Shown here piece by piece: positions 14,243 to 19,438 of a stretch of 22,848 nt of DNA. Made by a program: the position numbers and the translations under genes. Origin of the DNA: Candidatus Woesearchaeota archaeon (GTDB lineage Archaea; Nanobdellota; Nanobdellia; Woesearchaeales; UBA10216); the NCBI GenBank assembly GCA_023269295.1, contig JAHFTU010000002.1, positions 1 to 22,848 on the forward strand, in the 5' to 3' direction. The notes beneath the pieces were generated by a model. The model was not told the origin of the DNA, made no database searches, and saw nothing but the letters and a program-made list of their open reading frames with translations. Positions within the stretch are counted from its first letter, which is position 1; every line of letters starts with the position of its first letter.

Positions 14243-14748
14243 CTTTGCGGCCTCCGCATTCCTTTTATGGGGTAACTCTCAAGCTGCCGCTGCAGCCCTT
14301 CCACCTTTCCCGCAAGTTCGGCTAGGTTTTCCGAAAGTTCTAAAACCTTTGACTCAAGCCCCGATTGCAAACTTACAGGAACTCCTTTTATGTTTGAGTT
14401 TCGCACAAGATAATCCTCAACGTCCTCCAGTGTTGTCATCCATTGGTTACCAACCCTGTAAGCCCTTATTGCCCTCATCCTCATCAGATTATAGACTGTT
14501 TTGTAGTCCAAACCTCCCATAAGTTCAGCTATTTCCTTTATGCCAAAGAGTTTTTGAGGAAGCTTTTCCCTGCCAACAGGCGTAGCTTCAATCTGCTCTG
14601 CAGGATTGTAAGGCTTGGATGGCGGTTGCATGGGCGTACCTGAGGGATGAACAGGACCATTTGGTATGGGCGTCGGCTCTGCTTTGTAAGGGCTGATGTA
14701 GCTTCCGATTTGAGGCACTTTCCTTGAATTCGTTGGATTCGTTCGCAT
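14239..14748 (-). CDS. HTH DNA-binding protein with coiled-coil tail
   Basis: A 169-aa protein. Residues 1-60 are Pro-rich and probably disordered (P-T-P-I-P-N-G-P-V-H-P-S-G). Residues ~66-116 form an excisionase/MerR-like HTH (L-F-G-I-K-E-I-A-E-L-M, Y-K-T-V-Y-N-L-M-R, Y-R-V-G-N-Q-W, L-E-D-V-E-D-Y-L). Residues ~128-157 form a coiled coil (L-E-S-K-V-L-E-L-S-E-N-L-A-E-L-A-G-K-V-E) that should give dimers or oligomers. It corresponds in position and HTH type to the triple-HTH protein of operon 1, immediately linked to the AAA+ gene (4-nt overlap). GGTGAG lies 7 nt before the ATG. It is probably the DNA-binding partner or regulator of the system. Confidence 0.88.
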   Translation of the reverse strand: MRTNPTNSRKVPQIGSYISPYKAEPTPIPNGPVHPSGTPMQPPSKPYNPAEQIEATPVGREKLPQKLFGIKEIAELMGGLDYKTVYNLMRMRAIRAYRVGNQWMTTLEDVEDYLVRNSNIKGVPVSLQSGLESKVLELSENLAELAGKVEGLQRQLESYPIKGMRRPQR

Positions 14749-14769
14749 TTCAGCTCACCGACATTTTCT

Positions 14770-15213
14770 CTAAGTCCCGAGTATGCTCTCCAGCCCTGCT
14801 CTCCTCAGCATGTCTGGAAACTCATTAACAGAAATGTTTACAGAAGATGTAACTTCAGATTTGTATGTTCCTATACGGAGCGTCTGCAATCCCAGGTATT
14901 CTCCCCTTTTTACAGCAAAGGCCACACCTTGCTCGCCCGCATGCTGCTGTTTGCTTCCCCAGTAAAGCTCCACTTCTTCCCAAGAAAATTTGCCGGTAGT
15001 CTTTGCAAAGATGCCGTAACCACCTTCTACGTCAGTGCCGCCTATCTGCCCAAGGCCTAGCCCGGAGTAAGTAAGCACATAGCCTTGAGCAGTCAGCGCT
15101 GACTGCAACTGCCCAAGAGCATCGCCAATTGCAGAGTCAGGCGCGTACCAGTCCTTCACAGCGTTTCTGTGGAATTCAATTCTAAGTTCCTTGTTGCTAA
15201 TGCGCAAAGCCAT
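14770..15213 (-). CDS. Unknown 147-aa protein of operon 2
   Basis: Not recognised. A mixed alpha/beta protein without signal peptide or TM segment. It begins with a strand (L-R-I-S-N-K-E-L-R-I-E-F-H), a helix (I-G-D-A-L-G-Q-L-Q-S-A-L), Gly-rich strands (G-L-G-L-G-Q-I-G-G-T-D-V-E-G-G-Y-G), and ends with a strand followed by N-E-F-P-D-M-L-R-R-A-G-L. The position in the operon (before the HTH and AAA+ genes) and the strand/turn/helix ending parallel the 197-aa protein of operon 1, but I cannot show homology by eye. GGTGA is 6 nt before the ATG. It is probably a cytoplasmic partner. Confidence 0.75.
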   Translation of the reverse strand: MALRISNKELRIEFHRNAVKDWYAPDSAIGDALGQLQSALTAQGYVLTYSGLGLGQIGGTDVEGGYGIFAKTTGKFSWEEVELYWGSKQQHAGEQGVAFAVKRGEYLGLQTLRIGTYKSEVTSSVNISVNEFPDMLRRAGLESILGT

Positions 15214-15225
15214 ACAAAGTCACCG

Positions 15226-15660
15226 TCACTTCGCAACTTCCACTTGCGATGGAATAACCTTATTCGCGTAGTGGAAATTTATGCAGTAATCGTAAGGCTG
15301 GGGTGAAACAGGGCTTTGTAACTTTACCGTAACTTTGCTGCCAGCGTCTATTCTGCTGTCAAGTGAAACATCCCTTTCGGTTACGAAGCCGTAACACCTG
15401 CCATCAGGCTCCTGAACTGCAAAGTTGTACGTTGGAACACTGCCTTGATAAGACAAGCTTCTTTCCGCGATTACAGCGCCTTGGACAGTATCCTTAGGAA
15501 CTGGTCTGTTAAACGGATTATCCACGGTCCAATCCATGCTGGCCATTGGAGGACCGCAGCTCACGGTAACTAACGCTGCAGCTGCCGCCAATGCCAACTT
15601 TCCTTTTACTGCTGATAAGCCAGCAACGATTTTCTCCAAACCATCTCCGAAACTTCTCAT
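15226..15660 (-). CDS. Lipoprotein-like secreted protein
   Basis: A 144-aa protein. After a 25-residue N-terminus comes a hydrophobic stretch (L-A-L-A-A-A-A-A-L-V-T-V-S-C-G) ending in S-C-G, a lipobox-like site, so it is probably an extracytoplasmic lipoprotein or signal-anchored protein. The mature part is about 105 residues and beta-rich (Y-N-F-A-V-Q-E-P-D-G-R-C-Y-G-F-V-T, V-T-V-K-L-Q-S-P-V-S-P), with cysteines in R-C-Y-G and Y-D-Y-C-I-N that could pair. A longer frame begins with TTG at 15678, but the GGAGGGG that this TTG would overlap is the Shine-Dalgarno for the ATG at 15660, so the ATG is preferred. It lies 12 nt before the 147-aa gene. No family is recognised. Confidence 0.75.
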   Translation of the reverse strand: MRSFGDGLEKIVAGLSAVKGKLALAAAAALVTVSCGPPMASMDWTVDNPFNRPVPKDTVQGAVIAERSLSYQGSVPTYNFAVQEPDGRCYGFVTERDVSLDSRIDAGSKVTVKLQSPVSPQPYDYCINFHYANKVIPSQVEVAK

Positions 15661-15693
15661 TTTAACATCCCCCTCCAATTACCATTTGCTTGT

Positions 15694-16101
15694 TTATTGC
15701 CGTGCCTTCGCCTTAACGATGCTTTTAATGTACTCTTCAGAATCTGCTTTTGCCCGCTTAAGTTTGGCTAAAACATCAGGGTCTCCCGAATTTTCGGCTA
15801 AGCTTTTCACTTGGCCTGCAGTTTCAGTGACAACAGATTCCAGATAGAGACGACCACCCCTTTCAGCTAAGACGTATGCCTCTTGATTTCCATTAGGCTT
15901 AATCACGTTCAGCACAGAATGGTTAGTCCAGGGTTTTTCCCAGAACACAACGCGGTTCTCTCCAATGTGGCCGTCAAAGTGGTATTTCGGAAAGTTATTA
16001 ATAGTACTAAAGTAAAATACTAAGACAGTTAACCCCGTTCCTGTAAGAGCCGTTAGAGAAGCTACGAAGTACGTGCCAGCAAACTTTTCCAATAATCCCA
16101 T
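15694..16101 (-). CDS. Small membrane-anchored extracytoplasmic protein (operon 2)
   Basis: A 135-aa homologue of the protein at 8226-8660. There is a TM segment at residues ~10-32 (T-Y-F-V-A-S-L-T-A-L-T-G-T-G-L-T-V-L-V-F), then Y-H-F-D-G-H-I-G-E-N-R-V-V-F-W-E-K-P-W-T, S-V-L-N-V-I-K-P-N-G-N-Q-E-A-Y-V-L and R-L-Y-L-E-S-V-V. The helical C-terminus (L-K-R-A-K-A-D-S-E-E-Y-I-K-S-I-V-K-A-K-A) matches that of the remnant at 18886-19203 (V-E-R-A-R-P-D-V-A-K-Y-L-G-S-I-V). It is predicted to be anchored with the beta domain outside. GGTGA lies 7 nt before the ATG, and the upstream gene ends 6 nt earlier. Confidence 0.8.
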   Translation of the reverse strand: MGLLEKFAGTYFVASLTALTGTGLTVLVFYFSTINNFPKYHFDGHIGENRVVFWEKPWTNHSVLNVIKPNGNQEAYVLAERGGRLYLESVVTETAGQVKSLAENSGDPDVLAKLKRAKADSEEYIKSIVKAKARQ

Positions 16102-16107
16102 TTCAGT

Positions 16108-16335
16108 TCACCTGCTATCCCCGCCAATAATCTTTCGTACTGCATGTTCTATATACCTGAAGCCGCCATAAATGAAGAGAGCTGTTGGCGCAGCGTAAAC
16201 CAGGCTTTCAGCGATTGCTCTTGCATAATAGAGCTCCTGCGGCTCAAACGGCTGCACGTTTTGCACTGCAATCTGGCTTCCAATAAAGCTTGCCAACGCC
16301 GTTGCCACGATTGCGTCAATTGTTTTGCTTACCAT
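16108..16335 (-). CDS. Small two-TM membrane protein, first gene of operon 2
   Basis: A 75-aa protein with two hydrophobic segments: residues ~6-25 (I-D-A-I-V-A-T-A-L-A-S-F-I-G-S-Q-I-A-V) and ~42-62 (A-E-S-L-V-Y-A-A-P-T-A-L-F-I-Y-G-G-F), ending in a basic tail (H-A-V-R-K-I-I-G-G-D-S-R). Both ends are probably cytoplasmic. Three in-frame ATGs exist; the last (16335) is 8 nt after GGAGG, which overlaps the first ATG (16350), so 16335 is chosen. No family is recognised. It is the first gene behind the operon 2 promoter at 16396-16404. A related two-TM gene is not seen in operon 1. Confidence 0.7.
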   Translation of the reverse strand: MVSKTIDAIVATALASFIGSQIAVQNVQPFEPQELYYARAIAESLVYAAPTALFIYGGFRYIEHAVRKIIGGDSR

Positions 16336-16364
16336 TTTCATCCCCTCCATCTCACAAAATTATT

Positions 16365-16437
16365 AACTTATTAGTGACAATAATAGTAAGACCACTATAT
16401 TAAATATTCTGCCAAAAAGTTTACAAAAGCGAAAGAA
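16365..16437 (-). promoter_or_regulatory. Operon 2 promoter with block shared with operon 1
   Basis: The minus-strand TATA box TTTAATATA (16396-16404) is identical to that of operon 1, with aacttattag (16365-16374, plus reading) at the predicted start site and a TTCTGCCAAAAAGTTTACAAAA stretch (broken into TTCTGCC and AAAAAGTTTACAAAA) upstream. The predicted leader is about 39 nt. The block runs into the promoter of the divergent Lrp gene, so any factor bound there could affect both directions. Confidence 0.7.
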
Positions 16438-16445
16438 TTATAAGG
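16436..16445 (+). promoter_or_regulatory. TATA box of the Lrp-like gene
   Basis: AATTATAAGG is centred about 27 bp before the ATG at 16468 with no Shine-Dalgarno in between, so a leaderless mRNA is expected. A short palindrome-like AAAAAAGCATTTTTT lies between the TATA box and the start codon. Confidence 0.55.
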
Positions 16446-16467
16446 AAAAAAGCATTTTTTAGCTAAA

Positions 16468-17472
16468 ATGACCGTTAAACTGGATGCGAAGGACAGGAAA
16501 ATACTGGCAGAGCTGGACATGGGCGCGAGGCAGCCGCTCTCTGTGATTGCTAAGAAAGTTGGCTTATCAAGGGAGGTTGTCAATTACAGGATAAGGCAGC
16601 TGGAGCGCAATAAGATAATCCTCGGCTACTACGCTGTGCTTGACACGTCAAAGCTGGGCCTGATTTATTGCAGGATGCTTTTCAAGTACAGGAAGATGCC
16701 TGCTGAGAAGCAGGATGAGCTTTTTGCATTCTGTGCAAAGCACAGGAACATTTCCTGGATAATAAGGGGCGAGGGCAAATGGGACATCGTGCTTGTTGTT
16801 CTTGCCCGTTCTCTCAGCGAGATAGAAGCCACTTACGATGGCCTGAACAACCTGTTCGGGCAGTACTTTCAGAACCCGCACGTGTCAATAGCTTACCGTT
16901 TGCATGAGTTCAGGCACAAGTATCTTTACTCAAAGCCCGACCACAGCGAGCTTGTCGTTGGCAGGGGCGGGAAGCCCGCTGAGCTGGATGGTACTGACTA
17001 CGCAATTATTGAGCTTCTGTCAAAAGACGCGACCGCTTCGCTGGTTGACGTAGCCGAGCGCACAAAGTTGACTCCGAAAGTGGTTAGCTACCGTATAAAG
17101 CAGCTGCTGGATGAGAAGGTCTTTCTTGGCTTCAGGGCTATGATTAACAACAAGATTTTGGGCTATGACCATTACAAGGTATTCCTGACGCTTCAGGACT
17201 TTGATGAGAAGAACCGCTCAAGAGTGATGGAGTTTCTGAAATATCACCCGAACGTCATATACGTTACAAAGCCAATGGGGCCTTATACGCTTGAGTTTGA
17301 GGCCATGGTCAGGAACACAAACGAGCTGCACGAATTGATGCAGCAGTTCAAGCAGCAACTTGGTGACGTTCTGGTGGATTATGACACCTACTTTAATTAC
17401 GAGGTGCGGTCTATCAGCTACCTACCTGCCTTAGGTTCAGAGAAGCAGCGTGAGATGGAAGGCGGCTATTGA
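16468..17472 (+). CDS. Tandem Lrp/AsnC-family transcription regulator
   Basis: A 334-aa regulator made of two Lrp/AsnC modules in one chain. First HTH at residues ~4-60 (L-D-A-K-D-R-K-I-L-A-E-L-D, L-S-V-I-A-K-K-V-G-L-S-R-E-V-V-N-Y-R-I-R-Q-L-E), then an RAM-like ligand domain (I-R-G-E-G-K-W-D-I-V-L-V-V). Second HTH at ~172-225 (L-D-G-T-D-Y-A-I-I-E-L-L-S, V-V-S-Y-R-I-K-Q-L-L), then another RAM-like domain (V-I-Y-V-T-K-P-M-G-P-Y-T-L-E-F-E). Usual Lrp proteins are about 150 residues; doubled versions are known in some archaea. It is transcribed divergently from operon 2 and its promoter abuts the conserved block, so it is the best candidate to regulate both operons. It converges with the methyltransferase gene (14 nt apart). 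Confidence 0.92.
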   Translation: MTVKLDAKDRKILAELDMGARQPLSVIAKKVGLSREVVNYRIRQLERNKIILGYYAVLDTSKLGLIYCRMLFKYRKMPAEKQDELFAFCAKHRNISWIIRGEGKWDIVLVVLARSLSEIEATYDGLNNLFGQYFQNPHVSIAYRLHEFRHKYLYSKPDHSELVVGRGGKPAELDGTDYAIIELLSKDATASLVDVAERTKLTPKVVSYRIKQLLDEKVFLGFRAMINNKILGYDHYKVFLTLQDFDEKNRSRVMEFLKYHPNVIYVTKPMGPYTLEFEAMVRNTNELHELMQQFKQQLGDVLVDYDTYFNYEVRSISYLPALGSEKQREMEGGY

Positions 17473-17485
17473 GAACTGACACAGG

Positions 17486-18580
17486 TCACTTCACTTCAAA
17501 CATGGCAGCAAATGCCCCTGCCTTCGGCCCGCCTCCAATTGAGTAGTCAACAGTTGTTTCCTTCGCAGCAATCGGACGGAGCCCGTAGCCAGATGATTTT
17601 ACAACGAATGAAAGGCTGTCCGGCTTCACTGAAACTATGGGAACAATAACCTGGGACGGCATCAGGTGATAGTGAAGGCCTGCCCACGCCACGTCCATCT
17701 CCGTATTCACGTGCATTTCAACCTGTATGCGAGGTGTTGTGCACCTTTCTTTCCAATTTTCACTGCCGGTATGAGGCACGTAGCCAATTCTCAGTTGCCA
17801 TTTCTGCCTGTTTTCAGGTGTAAAAAAGTCAGGCATGGATTGCTCCAGCCCTTTCATGAGCATCTTTCTCTGAGCTGGGGTGTTGTACATACTTAGCCAA
17901 TACTGCTTCCAGTACGCAGAGCTTTCCGAAGTGTGCTCAGGCGTTACCCCTGAATCAGCGACTACAAGGCCTCCTGGCTTGGCTATCTTGGCAGCAACAC
18001 TCCACAGCGAATCAGGATTATTTGACACTGTGCCTCCTGTGACTGTGACACAGGACTTATCATCGCTGTTAACGCTCTCAAAGCTGCCAAGTATTCTGTC
18101 AAGTGTGACACTTCCAGATTGCTCGCCTAGATTGCGCGATAGCTTATCCTCCGCCTTAATCAGTACTGAAGGGCTTATGTCAACGGCGACATATTTAACG
18201 TGAACATTCTGCTCGGCAAGCATCTTAAGAAGCTCTGCATCCAGCGAGGGTGTAGGGCCGAGTGAATATATCGTCCTTATGCCGCGTTCCTTGATTTGCC
18301 GGGCAACTTCAGGCAGAAGCTCCCTGTCAGCACCGTGCATCGCGTTTCTAAACTCTTCATAGGGACCTTCTTTAATGGTAGAGTATAGTCTGTGCTCAAC
18401 AAACATGTGAAGGAAAGCTGGAAAGCGGCCGCCAAACTGCAGCGCGTCAGAGATGCCTCGCCCTGTCTGGCCGGACTGTGAATACGTATCAGCGGCTATG
18501 GCGCCAAGTAGGGCTGTGATTCCATCGGAAAGCTCGGTAAGCTTCCTTTCCTCTCCTGCAGATATGGTTGCGTTAGCCAT
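17486..18580 (-). CDS. EgtD-like (histidine-specific type) SAM-dependent methyltransferase
   Basis: A 364-aa protein. The middle reads Y-S-L-G-P-T-P-S-L-D-A-E-L-L-K-M-L, then Y-V-A-V-D-I-S-P-S-V-L-I-K-A-E-D-K-L and V-T-V-T-G-G-T-V-S-N-N-P, fitting the SAM-binding motifs and the G-S-T-x-G-N-like loop of the Methyltransf_33 (EgtD) family. C-terminal blocks Y-W-L-S-M-Y-N-T-P-A-Q and R-I-Q-V-E-M-H-V-N correspond to the substrate-side motifs of that family. EgtD trimethylates histidine towards ergothioneine; related enzymes act on other substrates, and no EgtB partner is present, so the substrate is unknown. AGGGG lies 8 nt before the ATG and a TATA box is at 18621-18630. It appears monocistronic and converges with the Lrp gene. 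Confidence 0.75.
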   Translation of the reverse strand: MANATISAGEERKLTELSDGITALLGAIAADTYSQSGQTGRGISDALQFGGRFPAFLHMFVEHRLYSTIKEGPYEEFRNAMHGADRELLPEVARQIKERGIRTIYSLGPTPSLDAELLKMLAEQNVHVKYVAVDISPSVLIKAEDKLSRNLGEQSGSVTLDRILGSFESVNSDDKSCVTVTGGTVSNNPDSLWSVAAKIAKPGGLVVADSGVTPEHTSESSAYWKQYWLSMYNTPAQRKMLMKGLEQSMPDFFTPENRQKWQLRIGYVPHTGSENWKERCTTPRIQVEMHVNTEMDVAWAGLHYHLMPSQVIVPIVSVKPDSLSFVVKSSGYGLRPIAAKETTVDYSIGGGPKAGAFAAMFEVK

Positions 18581-18620
18581 GTTTCATCCCCTTAAAGCTG
18601 CCTTTACTCTGGAAATCGCC

Positions 18621-18630
18621 ATTTATAAAT
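18621..18630 (-). promoter_or_regulatory. TATA box of the methyltransferase gene
   Basis: ATTTATAAAT (self-complementary) lies so that transcription would start near 18597, giving a leader of about 17 nt that contains the AGGGG ribosome binding site before the ATG at 18580. Confidence 0.55.
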
Positions 18631-18647
18631 CTTTCTATTTTTAACCA

Positions 18648-18908
18648 CTAAGAAGTGATGATAAACTGTGTTGCGTGGCTCATGCTATCGGCGCCTTTTT
18701 TGGCGTTTCCAGCCACGCTCCCAAGGTATCCCGCAACCTCTCCAACAGGAAAGTTGACCCCGTACATGACCTCGTGAGGAATCCTGCCAAGTGCCGCTCC
18801 AGTCTGTATGGTTGTTAGCGCAACCCTGCAAGCAAGAGTATCAGCGGCTGCTTTCGCTTCTTGGAAAATCCTCAGCCTGTCTGTCTCATTGCCTATCGCC
18901 GTTTTGCA
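18648..18908 (-). pseudogene. Open frame without start codon, C-terminal gene fragment
   Basis: 86 sense codons, protein-like, ending with TAG at 18648-18650, but with no ATG, GTG or TTG before residue ~50. It reads I-G-N-E-T-D-R-L-R-I-F-Q-E-A-K-A-A-A-D-T-L-A, then A-L-G-R-I-P-H-E-V-M-Y-G-V-N-F-P-V-G-E-V-A-G-Y-L-G. It overlaps the end of the remnant upstream by 23 nt in another frame, so either a frameshift joined them or it was a separate downstream gene that lost its start. Not assigned to a family. Together with the neighbouring truncated gene it marks this region as decaying. Confidence 0.5.
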
Positions 18909-19203
18909 TCACCTGCACTGTCTGGTACTGTGCAGCTTTTTGCGCAACTATGCTGCCAAGGTATTTGGCGACGTCAGGCCTGGCTCGCTCAACTACTCCT
19001 GCGATTTCAGGATTTTGCGAAGTGGCTCTGAAGCTTGTAAAATTTTCGCCATCTTCGACAACCACTTCTTCCAGTCTAAGCGTGTGGTCACTATCGTTTT
19101 CTGCAAGGCGGTAATCAACTATTGTGCCGTTAGGCCTTTTCACAGTCAGCACGCCGTAGTTAGTCCATGCGCTCTCAGTGAACGTGAATGACGAGTCCAA
19201 GCT
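18886..19203 (-). pseudogene. N-terminally truncated copy of the small membrane-protein family
   Basis: Reading about 105 codons to TGA at 18886-18888, this fragment matches the middle and end of the protein at 15694-16101: F-T-E-S-A-W-T-N-Y-G-V-L-T-V-K-R-P-N-G against W-E-K-P-W-T-N-H-S-V-L-N-V-I-K-P-N-G, and N-P-E-I-A-G-V-V-E-R-A-R-P-D-V-A-K-Y-L-G-S-I-V against D-P-D-V-L-A-K-L-K-R-A-K-A-D-S-E-E-Y-I-K-S-I-V. The TM segment and the Y-H-F-D-G-x-I-G motif are missing; upstream of about 19203 the frame is no longer similar. An open frame continues to 19233 but has no ribosome binding site or anchor. It is best read as a third family member cut at a junction near 19200. Confidence 0.65.
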
Positions 19204-19438
19204 GCAGAATCTTGTGGTTACTGATAAGCACATCCTTGAGATACTGAAAACGCTAGGCGACTACGACATTTTAACGTATATCGCGGTTGAAAAACCCCTG
19301 ATACTGCATAAAACGATTAAAGAAATGAAGCGTAGGTTTGCCCACACGATAAAGAACTACCTGACGCTAGTTACGTACAAGGAGCATGTTTACCTGCCTG
19401 TGCCGGAGGCGGTTTTAGAGTCTGCAATTCCGGTTTAA
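19178..19438 (+). CDS. Small unknown ORF, probably truncated at its 5' end
   Basis: A GTG-started 86-codon frame. From residue ~12 on it looks protein-like (V-V-T-D-K-H-I-L-E-I-L-K-T-L-G-D-Y-D-I-L-T, I-K-E-M-K-R-R-F-A-H-T-I-K-N-Y), possibly a winged-helix fragment, although no family is recognised. The first 25 bases overlap the remnant on the other strand and may not be its own. There is no clear TATA box or Shine-Dalgarno, so it may be the C-terminal end of a gene cut at the junction near 19200. It converges with and overlaps the ART-like gene by 4 nt at the self-complementary GTTTAAAC. Confidence 0.45.
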   Translation: MNVNDESKLQNLVVTDKHILEILKTLGDYDILTYIAVEKPLILHKTIKEMKRRFAHTIKNYLTLVTYKEHVYLPVPEAVLESAIPV

